This document shows, one piece after another, positions 18,008 through 27,915 of a stretch of DNA of 64,000 bases (position 1 is its first letter; the number at the start of each line of letters is the position of its first letter). The stretch comes from Spirochaetaceae bacterium (GTDB lineage Bacteria > Spirochaetota > Leptospiria > Leptospirales > Leptonemataceae), in NCBI GenBank assembly GCA_002730875.1, contig PCBI01000002.1, positions 236,323 through 300,322 on the forward strand, in the 5' to 3' direction. A program made the translations under genes and the position numbers. The notes under the pieces are model-generated. The model saw nothing but the letters and a program-made list of their open reading frames with translations, was not told the DNA's origin and did not search any database.

Positions 18008-19454
18008 TTGCGCCGGCCGGGGCCCTGGAGCTTCGGGTTAGCTTGAACAGCTCTTCGTAAAGGTCCGGATCGTAGGTTGGGTCCACAGCATAGATGATAT
18101 GTCGGCTATCGTCTTTGCTGAGCTCGTAGTGGGCTTTCCTGGGGTCTGCCTTGAGTTTATCCAGGGGAAATTTCAGAAAGCGAAATTTGGGAGACTTGCC
18201 AATTTCCGGGAAAATGGTCGCGAAGCGATCCATTCCAGGTTTACTCTGAAATCTTGTGGAATTGGTAATCTGTCCTACTTCGAAGAAGGTCTTTCCGCTA
18301 CCGGAACGGGCCGCCACGATGATGAAGTCCCCTTCTTTGAGTATCTTTTCGTTGTTGCAGAGGCTTATACTCACATAATCGAGAAACTCGCGAACAATAC
18401 GGTCCGGATAGGTGAAGTAGGAGTTGTTTACCAGCATCTGCACCGCCCTTCGCGCCGTATAGGCCTTTCGCCAGGGGACGTCAGAAGTCAGGGAAGCAAA
18501 CTCCGAAGCTACGGCAAGAATCGCCGCATCTTCATCGTAAGGAATATCGCGCATCAGCAGCTTGAGCTGCATGTCAATATCCTCCGCGATGTGTCTGCGG
18601 GCCGGATCCTGACTGTACTTTTCTTTTAGCGCCGTAAGACGAGTCGTGATGTTACGGATCGAAGGATAGTTATTTCCGGGAGTACCCGCTTTCATCGGAC
18701 GATGATGGGAGAGTATGTTTCGCTTCACCCGGGGATCAATGGATCTTTCGTGGGCAATCATCAAATAGCTCATGATGGGATGGTTCTTGATGTAGTTCAT
18801 CTGCTGCTCGGACAGCCCATCATGCTCGGGCATGGTCATACGGCTGTAGCCGATGTCGCACATCAACGCGGACATCATGGTTACGTTGGCCGCTTCCTGT
18901 AATCGGGCACGGTCCCTGGCTCCTGTGGCCGTGGCCCCCCGAGTCTTCAGGGCCATGGCTACTACCGTTCGTTTTACGGCCAGTTCTACATCATGGGTAT
19001 TTTCGCGGCCGCCCATCAGCTCCAGGATGTTTACAAGGCCCACGTTCATGTCTGGCTGGTTCTCGAAAGCGTCAAATGCATTGGCCAGACGTTCGGAGGT
19101 CTTTCGAGCTTGCACAGAGGTGATGGATGTGCGCTTCAGGCTGTTGAATAGCTCTTTCGCGCCGTCATTTAGTTCGCTGGTGATCCCTTCAGAAATGAGC
19201 TTGGTATCGGTAAGGCCCTCGGGAATGTCCCGACCTTTGTCCTGAATACCCAGTTTCTCCGAGTCTTCGATGTCGTAGTAGATGCCCTGCTTGATGAATC
19301 GTAAGAGGCGGTCGATCTCGGCATCCGAGGCATCCTCTTTCTTATGGATGAGAACCTGTCCGTCCTTATTGTAAAAATGCACAGGTATTTCGTGGTTTTC
19401 ACGAAACGATTCAACGATTTCAGGGGTGAAGTCGAACAGCTCGAACTTGCTCAC
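17979..19454 (-). CDS. Degenerate HD-GYP domain signalling protein
   Basis: A 491-residue cytoplasmic protein. The N-terminal ~120 residues are an unknown sensor-like region. The middle (about 150-270) follows the HD-GYP phosphodiesterase pattern: His154, an MCDIGY at 198-203 where HDIGK is expected, NHP at 224-226, HH at 250-251 and NYP at 262-264 where GYP is expected. The metal-binding HD pair is thus Cys-Asp and the GYP motif is altered, so cyclic-di-GMP hydrolysis is doubtful; a binding or scaffold role is plausible. The C-terminal ~120 residues are unassigned. It is cotranscribed with the unknown 754-residue protein. Confidence 0.72.
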   Translation of the reverse strand: MSKFELFDFTPEIVESFRENHEIPVHFYNKDGQVLIHKKEDASDAEIDRLLRFIKQGIYYDIEDSEKLGIQDKGRDIPEGLTDTKLISEGITSELNDGAKELFNSLKRTSITSVQARKTSERLANAFDAFENQPDMNVGLVNILELMGGRENTHDVELAVKRTVVAMALKTRGATATGARDRARLQEAANVTMMSALMCDIGYSRMTMPEHDGLSEQQMNYIKNHPIMSYLMIAHERSIDPRVKRNILSHHRPMKAGTPGNNYPSIRNITTRLTALKEKYSQDPARRHIAEDIDMQLKLLMRDIPYDEDAAILAVASEFASLTSDVPWRKAYTARRAVQMLVNNSYFTYPDRIVREFLDYVSISLCNNEKILKEGDFIIVAARSGSGKTFFEVGQITNSTRFQSKPGMDRFATIFPEIGKSPKFRFLKFPLDKLKADPRKAHYELSKDDSRHIIYAVDPTYDPDLYEELFKLTRSSRAPAGANAETGQPAT

Positions 19455-19547
19455 AATGGTCTCCCTTTCCCAATATTCGACGAAAGCGCATGGATGAAAA
19501 GGAGAATTTGACTGGAAATATTAACAGGTTTCTCGATTGTGTCCGCC

Positions 19548-20795
19548 ATGTCAGATCGCCCCGAAATTGTACCCATAGGAACCCTGCCTCCGGTAGGCGT
19601 AGTTCCAGAAAAAATGCATGCACAACTCATCCGACCCGAGCGGTTCGGTGATCCCAGGGATGCCTTCCAGGTAGAGCAGATCCCGGTGCCCGAAGTAGGT
19701 CCCCGTGAAGTGCTGGTAGCTGTAATGGCCGCCGGAGTGAACTATAATAACGTCTGGGCCGCCCTGGGCTACCCGGTAGATGTAATCAAGGCCCGTCAGA
19801 AAAAGGGCGAACAGGAAAACTTCCACATCGGCGGTTCCGATGCCTCCGGAATCGTATATGCCGTGGGTTCCGATGTTACCAATGTAAAAGTAGGCGATGA
19901 AGTGGTGGTCCATTGCGGAATGTGGGACCATGACGATCCGTTCATCAAAGATGGCGGAGACCCCATGTTTGCTCCGTCTCAGATCATCTGGGGCTACGAA
20001 TCCAACTGGGGCTCCTTTGCTCAATTCACGAAAGTACAGGATCACCAGTGCTTGCCCAAGCCTCCGCATTTGACCTGGGAGGGCGCCGCAGCCTATATGC
20101 TGGTGGGAGCTACCGCCTATCGAATGCTGCATCACTGGGAGCCCAATACCGTGAAGCCCGGCATGCCGGTGCTCATCTGGGGCGGTTCCGGCGGTCTGGG
20201 CGCCATGGCCATTCAGATCGTAAAAGCTGCCGGCGGTATTGCCGTGGCCGTGGTTAGTAGCGAGGATAAATTCGATTTCTGTAAGAAGCTGGGCGCCGAT
20301 GGAGTAATCAATCGAAAGGATTTTGATCACTGGGGAGCCCTTACTTCTGACATCAACGATCCGAAGCATTTCGTCGAGTGGACCAAAAAAGCTCGAGAAT
20401 TCGGAAAAGCCATCTGGGAAATAACCGGCAAAAAGAACCCGGGCATTGTCTTTGAGCATCCCGGCGAAAGCACAATACCCACGTCCGCCTTCGTTTGCGA
20501 AACCGGCGGTATGATTGTGATCTGTGCCGGAACCACCGGTTTTAATGCCACCGTAGACTTGCGCTATCTATGGATGCGGCAGAAACGACTGCAGGGTTCG
20601 CATTTCGCCAATGACGATAACGCCAAAGGTCTGAATGATCTTGTTATCGCGAAGAAAGTGGATCCAGTTCTTTCCCGGACGTTTAAGTTCGAAGAAACGG
20701 GCGACTGTCATCAGCTCATGAAGGATAACAAGCATCCTGCTGGAAACATGTCCATTCTGGTAGGTGCCGAGAAAGAAGGACTGGGAGCGAAGTGA
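19548..20795 (+). CDS. ccr: Crotonyl-CoA carboxylase/reductase
   Basis: Reductive carboxylation of crotonyl-CoA to ethylmalonyl-CoA with NADPH and CO2, the key step of the ethylmalonyl-CoA pathway; it can also act as a crotonyl-CoA reductase. The MDR-fold protein (about 415 residues) matches Rhodobacter-type Ccr almost end to end: [34 protein letters not shown]-like and WGYES stretches, the nucleotide-binding [28 protein letters not shown], and [11 protein letters not shown]. The Asn, Glu and His that position CO2 in characterised enzymes appear conserved. A GTG at 19539 with better SD spacing (ACAGG) is an alternative start three codons upstream. Confidence 0.93.
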   Translation: MSDRPEIVPIGTLPPVGVVPEKMHAQLIRPERFGDPRDAFQVEQIPVPEVGPREVLVAVMAAGVNYNNVWAALGYPVDVIKARQKKGEQENFHIGGSDASGIVYAVGSDVTNVKVGDEVVVHCGMWDHDDPFIKDGGDPMFAPSQIIWGYESNWGSFAQFTKVQDHQCLPKPPHLTWEGAAAYMLVGATAYRMLHHWEPNTVKPGMPVLIWGGSGGLGAMAIQIVKAAGGIAVAVVSSEDKFDFCKKLGADGVINRKDFDHWGALTSDINDPKHFVEWTKKAREFGKAIWEITGKKNPGIVFEHPGESTIPTSAFVCETGGMIVICAGTTGFNATVDLRYLWMRQKRLQGSHFANDDNAKGLNDLVIAKKVDPVLSRTFKFEETGDCHQLMKDNKHPAGNMSILVGAEKEGLGAK

Positions 20796-20801
20796 TCGCC
20801 T

Positions 20802-22853
20802 GTGCGGCACTTTCTCCGTCTACTCGGATACTCCTTTAACTACCGCACCCCCTTCCTGCTGGGGGTGCTGGTCTCGTTCTTTGTCGCCATACTCAATGGC
20901 GTCAGTCTAACCACATTCTATCCCCTCTTCGACGCTCTGGGCGATAAAGGGGGAGGGGAACCATTCGTTATTCAGTTTTCTGAAACCGAGCGCGAGCTAT
21001 TGAATGAATCCGTTCGATACAGCGCCATCCACTACATGGAAGCGGCGGAGAAAGCACGGCTGTTGACCGGAGAGACAGAGTTGCCTGCAGCTCCAGATGC
21101 GCCGGAGAAGATTCGCAAGGATCTGGCGGAGCGCCTGCTGCACTATACGCGATTCGAAAAGGACTACGGCCTGAATCGTGCCGAGCAGTTAAATCTTCGC
21201 ACAATGATTCGCTGGAAACTGAAAATCAATCAGGCCGCTTTTGATCCCCTGAAGGTGATCTATACGGCTCTAATGGTAGTTTTTCCTCTCTATTTTCTGA
21301 AGCTGGTCTTTCATTTGATATCGGTTCAGCTAATCGCGAAGACCGGCTACAAAGCGGTGCGGGATTTACGTTCGGACCTCTACGAAGCCGCGCAGAATTT
21401 ACCGCTTACCTACTTCTACCGGGAAAAAACCGGGCTTTTGATGAGCCGGCTGATCAACGATGTGGAAATCGTGGCCGCTGTGATCTCCTCCAATATGCGA
21501 GATTCCATCACGAATTTCTTCTATCTGATTACGCACCTGTTCTTGCTGGCCTATCTAAATCTGGAGCTTTTGATTGTTTCGGCCCTTACTCTGCCCTTGA
21601 TTCTTGCGCCGGTGGCTCTGTTTACAAAAAAGATCTCCAGGTCCACTCGCAAAAGCCAGGAGCTTCTGGCGGATCTGAACGCAAGTCTGCAGGAGGACAT
21701 CCAGGGAGTGCGGGTGATTCGTTCCTTCGTTATGGAAGATCAGCAGGCGGAGCGTTTCGAGCGAGTTAACCAGCGCCTGAGCTGGCGAAGCTTCAAGGAG
21801 CAGTTCTACCTCAAGATGGGGCCAAATCTGGTAGAGTTAAGCTCGGCCCTGATGACTCTGGCTATCATAGCGCTTGGCGCCGCCTACCTGGACGGAACAA
21901 ACTTCACCATCGGAGAGTTTATCACATTTCTGATGGCTCTGATGTTTATTATCCGGCCCATTATTCAGCTTTCGTCAATGATCGGAAAGGTATCCCAGGC
22001 CTCGGCGGCGGCCGAAAGAATCTTTTCCATCGCCGATAGAAGACCGGACATCAGCGATCCGCCCAACCCCCGACCGGTGCCGGAAGTAAAAAAGTCCATC
22101 AAGTTCGATAACATCCATTTTACTTATCCAGAGTCGGAAGCAAAGGTAATCAAGGGACTCTCCATGGAAGTGCCGGCGGGTAGCACCGTGGCGCTGGTGG
22201 GTCAGAGCGGCGGCGGTAAATCCACCATGATGGATTTGCTGGCGCGCTTCTTTGATCCGGATGAGGGAAGCATTACTGTTGATGGCGTGGATATTCGGGA
22301 GTTCTCGCTGGCAGAATATAGAAGCCATATCGGAATTGTTCAGCAGGACACCTTCTTGTTCTACGGCACCATTCGCGAAAACATCGCCTACGGCAGTCCG
22401 GAACATGACCCGGCCGAGGTAGAAAAGGCGGCCCGCCTTGCCCACGCTCATGACTTCATCAGCGAACTTCCTGAAGGCTACGATACTATGGTGGGCGAAC
22501 GCGGAGTCACGCTGTCCGGCGGGCAACGACAGAGGATTTCTATCGCGCGAGCGCTACTTCATGATCCCGAGATCATGATCCTGGATGAAGCAACGTCAGC
22601 GCTGGATACGGAAAGCGAGCGATTGGTGCAGGATGCTCTGGAGCGTCTTTTCAAGAATCGGACTACTTTTGTGATTGCCCACCGACTTTCTACAATAGAA
22701 AAGGCTGATATCATCGTTGTGATCTCTGGCGGAACCATTGAGGACATGGGATCCCACCATGATCTAATGCAAAGATCGGGGCTCTATGCCAGGCTTCAGC
22801 AAATCAGCCGTGAAGCCACCCAGCCAGAGGAAGCCGACGACTCCGGAAAGTAA
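20802..22853 (+). CDS. MsbA-like ABC exporter (permease-ATPase fusion)
   Basis: Homodimeric type IV ABC exporter half-transporter of 683 residues, resembling MsbA lipid flippases. Six transmembrane helices occupy about 1-390, with an unusual insertion of ~130 charged residues between helices 1 and 2 (about 45-150). The nucleotide-binding domain has Walker A GQSGGGKST, signature LSGGQRQRIS, Walker B IMILDEATSALD and the H-loop IAHRLST. The start is GTG, six bases after the ccr stop. The cargo could be lipid A, another lipid or a drug; the sequence alone does not decide. Confidence 0.86.
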   Translation: MRHFLRLLGYSFNYRTPFLLGVLVSFFVAILNGVSLTTFYPLFDALGDKGGGEPFVIQFSETERELLNESVRYSAIHYMEAAEKARLLTGETELPAAPDAPEKIRKDLAERLLHYTRFEKDYGLNRAEQLNLRTMIRWKLKINQAAFDPLKVIYTALMVVFPLYFLKLVFHLISVQLIAKTGYKAVRDLRSDLYEAAQNLPLTYFYREKTGLLMSRLINDVEIVAAVISSNMRDSITNFFYLITHLFLLAYLNLELLIVSALTLPLILAPVALFTKKISRSTRKSQELLADLNASLQEDIQGVRVIRSFVMEDQQAERFERVNQRLSWRSFKEQFYLKMGPNLVELSSALMTLAIIALGAAYLDGTNFTIGEFITFLMALMFIIRPIIQLSSMIGKVSQASAAAERIFSIADRRPDISDPPNPRPVPEVKKSIKFDNIHFTYPESEAKVIKGLSMEVPAGSTVALVGQSGGGKSTMMDLLARFFDPDEGSITVDGVDIREFSLAEYRSHIGIVQQDTFLFYGTIRENIAYGSPEHDPAEVEKAARLAHAHDFISELPEGYDTMVGERGVTLSGGQRQRISIARALLHDPEIMILDEATSALDTESERLVQDALERLFKNRTTFVIAHRLSTIEKADIIVVISGGTIEDMGSHHDLMQRSGLYARLQQISREATQPEEADDSGK

Positions 22854-22934
22854 GCCAGATTGGACCAGAATAAGCAGGTCCGGGATCAGGCTTCAGACGA
22901 AGGTTGAGCGACGACCTGAACTCAAGGGAAATAG

Positions 22935-23369
22935 ATGAAACAACTTCTGATTGTAGATGATAACGATAAGTACGCGCGTATTCTGGACGAATACTACGCC
23001 AAGCTGGGCTATTCCATAGACCGGGCTGTAGATGGCGCCAGTGGCTATCAGGCTGTGAAGGACAAGGGACTGGAGTACTATCATGTGATTGTAACGGATA
23101 TCACCATGGAAACCCAGATGGCCGGCATCACAATGCTCAAAAAACTGTACAAGGACGGATACCGTGGTACCGTTGTTGTGGCCAGCACCGGCTTTGACGT
23201 CCCGCTGGCGAAACCATTGACAAGAATGTTCTTTGGCGGCATGGGAATCGATTACCTGGTACCCAAGACCACGGTGATCTCTGGCGATCTGGAATTCTAC
23301 CCCATGGCCTTTTTTGGAAAACCGATTACGGATTTTCGGGAAATCGAAACCACTCACAAAATCGCTTGA
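22935..23369 (+). CDS. Stand-alone response regulator receiver protein
   Basis: A 144-residue single-domain receiver with no output domain. It has the acidic pair DD at residues 8-9, the phospho-acceptor Asp in VTDITME (about 55), the Thr in ASTGF, and a Lys-Pro in FFGKPI. There is an extra ~20-residue insertion between beta 4 and the KP motif (GGMGIDYLVPKTTVISGD), so it is longer than CheY. The ribosome binding site AGGGAAATAG precedes the ATG. Its partner kinase is not adjacent; the sensor kinase at 26503 is a candidate. Confidence 0.78.
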   Translation: MKQLLIVDDNDKYARILDEYYAKLGYSIDRAVDGASGYQAVKDKGLEYYHVIVTDITMETQMAGITMLKKLYKDGYRGTVVVASTGFDVPLAKPLTRMFFGGMGIDYLVPKTTVISGDLEFYPMAFFGKPITDFREIETTHKIA

Positions 23370-23426
23370 AATTTTCTTTCCGGTAAACCAAATCGGGGAA
23401 GGTTCGTCTAAAGACCGTCAAACTCC

Positions 23427-24497
23427 ATGTTGGCCCGCATATTACATTCTTCAGCGCTACTCTTACTCATGGGCTGTGCTTCCGGAATACCGGTGAAGTT
23501 CCCCCAGTATCCTGCGGGGCACCAGGGCCAGCAATTGCAACGAGTACTGGATGGAAAGCGTAAGCTTGCCGTTGTTGCCCGGGAATTGCCTCCCGGCTAC
23601 AGTACTGACCTGAACCGACTGGGTCTGGCCACTGAATGGCAGGATACCATTCGGGGATCCGTGCAATCGGCCATGCAGAGCCGCGGCTTCTATTCCATAG
23701 TGGATCTTGACAGTCGGGATCGAAGATATCAGGAATTGGCGCATGCTCAGAGCGGTATGACTCGCAATCAGCTACAGATCGGCCGTGAGCTCGCAGTAGA
23801 AAGCATACTATTTGTTCGAATGACGGCCCTGCCTCGAGTAGAATGCAAGATCGAAGAAGTGACGGACCTGTCCACGGCAGCCCTGCAGTTAGCAATGGCG
23901 GCCGCCTCCAAGGGGCAGTCCAGCGGCGATGCTCAGTACAAAAAACCCACCGGTGTTACCTATCTCACCGTCTTTGTGGAAGCTACCCTCGTGAATGTGG
24001 AAACGGGGCGTTCCATTAGCTTTTCCAATACAAAACCCCATCGCCTGGAGAATGATGTCGGGAATACCCGATGCCCCTCCCAGCTCAAGGCTTTCGATGA
24101 AGCCATGCAAATGGTGGGAAAGGAAATAGCAAGTAACCTATCCCCGGAAGTAGTAACGTTCTATATCCCGCTATCTGACGATACCGACGGTCTTCGCGGA
24201 GGCGAACCGTCTCGCGTCGAAGCCTTTCTGGTAGAGGGCATCAAATGGGCCGAGGAAGGAAACTTCGATATGGCTGCCCGGCAATGGGAACGCGCTCTGG
24301 ACGAATCCGGCGGTACCTCATCGGCAGCGCTCTGGAATCTCGGGGCCTACTACTGGTACAGCGGAGACATGGACATGGCTCAGGATTACTTCGACCGGGC
24401 AATGCGAGTCGCCGAACCAGGCTGGATGGACGATAAACGCTACGTCTGGACACTCTTTCAGAAAGAAAAAGAACGCATGGCCAAAGAAGGCTACTGA
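23427..24497 (+). CDS. lipL41: LipL41-like outer-membrane lipoprotein
   Basis: Predicted lipoprotein of 356 residues with a short signal peptide and lipobox LLMGC (lipidated Cys17). From memory it follows Leptospira LipL41 throughout: a QGQQLQRVLDG-like start, KPTGVTYLTVFVEATL then NVETGRS, NDVGNTRCPSQL, and a C-terminal TPR-like region (ALWNLGAYYWYSGDMDMAQ, about 290-340). LipL41 is an abundant haem-binding surface-associated lipoprotein in Leptospira. Haem binding here is inference. In Leptospira a small chaperone gene, lep, lies just downstream; I see no such ORF in the following 300 bases. This gene is the best taxonomic marker in the window. Confidence 0.82.
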   Translation: MLARILHSSALLLLMGCASGIPVKFPQYPAGHQGQQLQRVLDGKRKLAVVARELPPGYSTDLNRLGLATEWQDTIRGSVQSAMQSRGFYSIVDLDSRDRRYQELAHAQSGMTRNQLQIGRELAVESILFVRMTALPRVECKIEEVTDLSTAALQLAMAAASKGQSSGDAQYKKPTGVTYLTVFVEATLVNVETGRSISFSNTKPHRLENDVGNTRCPSQLKAFDEAMQMVGKEIASNLSPEVVTFYIPLSDDTDGLRGGEPSRVEAFLVEGIKWAEEGNFDMAARQWERALDESGGTSSAALWNLGAYYWYSGDMDMAQDYFDRAMRVAEPGWMDDKRYVWTLFQKEKERMAKEGY

Positions 24498-24801
24498 GAC
24501 TTCTGGTTTTTATTCTACGGCAAGATCCCGGGATCCGGGAGCTTCGCTTACTCGCTGATTCGCTGATTCTTTTTCTGAAGACCAGGCGCTTCCGGTAGGC
24601 CTCGCCATGGGCTCGCTACCGGCTCACGCCAGGCTGCGCTGATGCGGACTGCATTTAACGTCGGTATACGCCACCGGGACGAGTCCCGATCCGCTCTCTG
24701 GTCTGTGGTCTGTGGTCTTGTCGGTCTGGCCAGGGTTGTTTACGGCTCCCAGCGTTTGGCTCACCGCGTATTTCGCGCGAATCCGAAGTCCGAATGCGCA
24801 A
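24498..24801. other. Convergent spacer after lipL41
   Basis: No gene supported. It contains short repeated words (TCGCTGATTCGCTGATTC near 24555; GGTCTGTGGTCTGTGGTC near 24705) and small palindromes such as CCCGGGATCCGGG near 24528 and CGGGACGAGTCCCG near 24677 that could aid termination of the two converging genes. No clear U-tract terminator is visible. Confidence 0.4.
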
Positions 24802-25233
24802 TCAATCCAGCTTAATGCGTTCGCATTTCTTCAGCGGATAACACACTTCCTGAACAAAGTTCCTGCGGGTTGCATCGATCTGACTGTCGCTAAAGCTGGC
24901 GAACCTGCCATCGGTAAGCGCCATACAATACAGGTTTTTTCGCGGATTCTGATAATAAAGAGTGCCGTATAGAGCCGGGCTTTCTTTATCCTGGAAACGT
25001 ACCAGGAAGGTAATGCCGTAATGATCGATTAGCTCCTTTTCAGAGTCCCCGGCTTTCACGACTTTCTGTTTCAGCCCCTGTACTTCATTGCATTGCTCGG
25101 GAATGGAGTCATAGTAGCTTACAGCGCCATAGACGTCGTCCGGTTCTGTAAAACCAGGGCGACTGGAAGACTTGCAGCAAAAAGAAAACGCTGCCATCAG
25201 AGCAAGAATTAGAAGTGATTTACATTGGCGCAT
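24802..25233 (-). CDS. Small hypothetical lipoprotein
   Basis: A 143-residue predicted lipoprotein of unknown role. The start at 25233 yields MRQCKSLL, a hydrophobic core and a lipobox ending FSFCC, so lipidation is at Cys19 or Cys20. The mature part is Cys-containing with an SYYDSIPEQCN and YYQNPRKNLYC pattern. I recognise no domain. A longer frame begins at 25272, but it places charged and Pro residues ahead of the signal peptide. It is divergent from dgt. Confidence 0.68.
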   Translation of the reverse strand: MRQCKSLLILALMAAFSFCCKSSSRPGFTEPDDVYGAVSYYDSIPEQCNEVQGLKQKVVKAGDSEKELIDHYGITFLVRFQDKESPALYGTLYYQNPRKNLYCMALTDGRFASFSDSQIDATRRNFVQEVCYPLKKCERIKLD

Positions 25234-25316
25234 AATCAGAAAGATCCTGGGCGCAGGCAGGAAGAAAAGCAAAAAAAGATGTCGCAGTCCTCCGATACAA
25301 TATCAGACAAAGTGCA

Positions 25317-26483
25317 ATGAATACCCTGGAAAACCTGGAAAGAATTGAAGATCGCTCCCTGGCCGCGTACGCGGTGCTTCACGGCGAGCATGCAGGCAGA
25401 CTCTACGATGAGCCCGAACATCCCTTTAGAACAGCGTTACAACGAGATCGGGACCGGGTGCTTCATTCCAAGGCCTTTCGTCGGCTGGGCTACAAAACAC
25501 AGGTATTCGTGAACTCCGAAGGAGATAACTATCGCACCCGCCTGACGCATAGCCTGGAAGTGGCTCAGATATCGCGTTCCGTGTGCCGATCGCTTTCGCT
25601 GAATTCCGATTATGCGGAGACCCTGTCTCTGTCCCATGACCTGGGCCATACTCCCTTTGGTCATGCAGGCCAGGATGCCCTTCACCGTTTAATGCAGGGA
25701 CATGGGGGTTTTGAGCACAATTGCCAGAGTCTGCGTATTGTGAGCGCTCTGGAGGCCAGATACCCTTCCTGGCCCGGGTTAAATCTTACGCGGATCACTC
25801 TTGCCGGGATCATGAAGCATGGCAAGATCTATAGCTGCGACACCCAGCTGGAAAGCATCCGAAATATGCGGACCGGCGTTTCGCTGGAAGCACGCCTTGT
25901 GGACCTTTGCGATCGCATCGCCTACCTTCATCACGACCTGGAGGACGGTCTGGACAGCGGTTATTTGACCATGGAAGAGCTGAACACTCAAGATTTCTGG
26001 CAGGAGGCCTTCGCTTCCTGCGAAAAGAACTATGGCCAGGACTTCGCGCTGGCTCGACTTCCATTGAAGATTCGCACTGTGGTTCGAGCTCTCCTGAACG
26101 ACTGTCTGAACGATCTAATTCAAAATTCATTGGAGGGCATTTCCAGATCCGGTTTCGCAACCCTGCAGGACGTTTTTTCCGTGCAACCGGCGGAGCTTCC
26201 CGTGGGAAATAGCCCGGACATGCGGATGCGACTTCAGACCATGCATTCTTTCTTAAAGCGGAGTCTATATATGGATCCGGCTGTTAAGCGGATGTCTTTC
26301 AGGGGCGAGAAAATGATCGAATACCTCTTCCATACTTACATGGAAAGGCCCGATCTAATGCCTTCGCATGTTCAGGAAAGGGTTACTTCGGTAGGCCTGG
26401 AACGTGTAATTGCCGATTACATTTCCGGAATGACCGATCGATTTGCCGAGAAGGAATACGTCTATTTATCCGGAGGCTCCTGA
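25317..26483 (+). CDS. dgt: dGTP triphosphohydrolase-like HD protein
   Basis: Predicted deoxynucleoside triphosphate triphosphohydrolase releasing tripolyphosphate from dGTP or other dNTPs, controlling pool balance. The HD motif set is intact: RTRLTHSLEVAQ (His), LSHDLGHTPFGHAG (His-Asp), and a later DRIAYLHHDLED (Asp). The N-terminal stretch RDRDRVLHSKAFRRLGYKTQV is the family opening. At 388 residues it fits the shorter bacterial dGTPase-like class rather than the ~500-residue E. coli enzyme. Substrate range is uncertain. Confidence 0.88.
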   Translation: MNTLENLERIEDRSLAAYAVLHGEHAGRLYDEPEHPFRTALQRDRDRVLHSKAFRRLGYKTQVFVNSEGDNYRTRLTHSLEVAQISRSVCRSLSLNSDYAETLSLSHDLGHTPFGHAGQDALHRLMQGHGGFEHNCQSLRIVSALEARYPSWPGLNLTRITLAGIMKHGKIYSCDTQLESIRNMRTGVSLEARLVDLCDRIAYLHHDLEDGLDSGYLTMEELNTQDFWQEAFASCEKNYGQDFALARLPLKIRTVVRALLNDCLNDLIQNSLEGISRSGFATLQDVFSVQPAELPVGNSPDMRMRLQTMHSFLKRSLYMDPAVKRMSFRGEKMIEYLFHTYMERPDLMPSHVQERVTSVGLERVIADYISGMTDRFAEKEYVYLSGGS

Positions 26484-26502
26484 CAACGGAGGGCTCCCCG
26501 GC

Positions 26503-27915
26503 TCAACTCTGGCCCGCGCGTACCGACTCCAGGGGAATCCCGAGTTTAATGCTGGTGCCCCGGTGCCCATTGATGCTCATGTGCCCGTCCCATTGCCTTA
26601 CCAGCATGTCTACCAGTTCCAGGCCAAAGCCCTTGCTATCTTCAAGGCGAAAACTGGAGGGCATTCCTTTTCCCCTATCGGAAACCTCCATAGACAGCAA
26701 AGGCCCCTCGATTCCCAGGGCAACGGTTACTTCGCCGTTTTGCTCGGCGGAGTAACCGTGTTTAACAGAATTGGTAACAAGCTCATTGACCATTATTCCC
26801 AGCGAAATTATGCTGTTGGCCGGTAGCTCCATGTCATCGCGAAGGGGTATGAGCGAAATTTCGATATTCTGCGAAAGGATCTTACCCAGCGCGTGCAGCA
26901 GTTCCTGGAGATATTGATTTAGAGATAAGGAGTCTTTTTCGCTTCCCGGCAATAGATGGTCATACATGACTCCCATGGTGCTCAGTAGATGAACCACTTC
27001 CTCCAGGAGGTCTTTCGCTTCCTGGTTTTTGGCGGATTGGATCTGTAATGTGATTAGCGAAGCCAGCGAGGCAATATTGTTGCGAATTCTATGGTGCAAC
27101 TCGCGCAACAGCGTCTGCTTTTCGTCCAGGGCAGATTCCAGCGTATTGCGCGCTCGTATTTGTGAGGTTACATCCCAGAACACGCCCTGGACGCCCGTCA
27201 CATTGTTGGTTTCGAATACAGGTACTTTGATCACTTCAACGAATCGACTAATGCCATCGGCCGGGTTTACATTTTCTTCGATAGTGCGCAACGGCACCCC
27301 CGATCGGATTACCTGCTGATCGTCTCTTCTGTATTTCTCTGCCAGTTCCGGTGGATAGAAGTCATGTGCGGTTTTTCCCAGCAGATCTTTTAGTTTGAGA
27401 TTCATTTCCTGGAGCAGGGTCTCATTGGCGTAGGTGATCTTTCCTTGCAGATCGGTTCTATAGAGAAGAACGGGCAATGCGTTTACCAGCGAGCTATAGA
27501 GGCTTTCTTCCCGGTTGATTTGTTGCCTGAGCCTGGCCTGCGTTTGCTGCCAGAAGTTCAGCGTAAGTCTGAGCGAAGTGGCGATCCCTTGCGGAGACAT
27601 GGATCGCGGCAGTACTCCGGCTGCCTGAGCGATTGGGCTTTCCTCGGAAATCGCAACCTCCGGCGAATCCACCAGGAGTACCACAGGAAGTTGGTGCGAT
27701 TCGACAAGACGCGCGATCATATCAGACCTGGCGCTGTTCGGGTTTGACGGAAGGGAAAGAAGCGCCAGCGAAATATCCGGATTGTGGTCGAGTAGTTCCT
27801 GGGCCTGGTCAAGCTCGGCACAGATCTCGGGTCGTAAGCCCTGCCGTCGCAGCATCTCGGCGATTGCAGATTCGAAGGATGATTCCCCTGTCTGAATTAG
27901 AATCCGCCCCTGCAT
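26503..27915 (-). CDS. PAS-containing sensor histidine kinase, HisKA_2 type
   Basis: Soluble sensor kinase of about 470 residues. The N-terminal ~125 residues resemble a degenerate receiver lacking the Asp pocket. A PAS domain follows (about 165-290, ALPVLLYRTDLQGKITYANE), then a HisKA_2-type dimerisation domain with LHHRIRNNIASL, whose His is the phosphorylation site. An HATPase_c domain ends the protein (LVTNSVKHGY, DRGKGMP, GFGLELV). Kinases of this type usually phosphorylate stand-alone or unusual receivers. The open frame extends to 28107, but the ATG at 27915 begins the folded region; no strong SD was found, so the start is uncertain. Confidence 0.8.
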   Translation of the reverse strand: MQGRILIQTGESSFESAIAEMLRRQGLRPEICAELDQAQELLDHNPDISLALLSLPSNPNSARSDMIARLVESHQLPVVLLVDSPEVAISEESPIAQAAGVLPRSMSPQGIATSLRLTLNFWQQTQARLRQQINREESLYSSLVNALPVLLYRTDLQGKITYANETLLQEMNLKLKDLLGKTAHDFYPPELAEKYRRDDQQVIRSGVPLRTIEENVNPADGISRFVEVIKVPVFETNNVTGVQGVFWDVTSQIRARNTLESALDEKQTLLRELHHRIRNNIASLASLITLQIQSAKNQEAKDLLEEVVHLLSTMGVMYDHLLPGSEKDSLSLNQYLQELLHALGKILSQNIEISLIPLRDDMELPANSIISLGIMVNELVTNSVKHGYSAEQNGEVTVALGIEGPLLSMEVSDRGKGMPSSFRLEDSKGFGLELVDMLVRQWDGHMSINGHRGTSIKLGIPLESVRAGQS

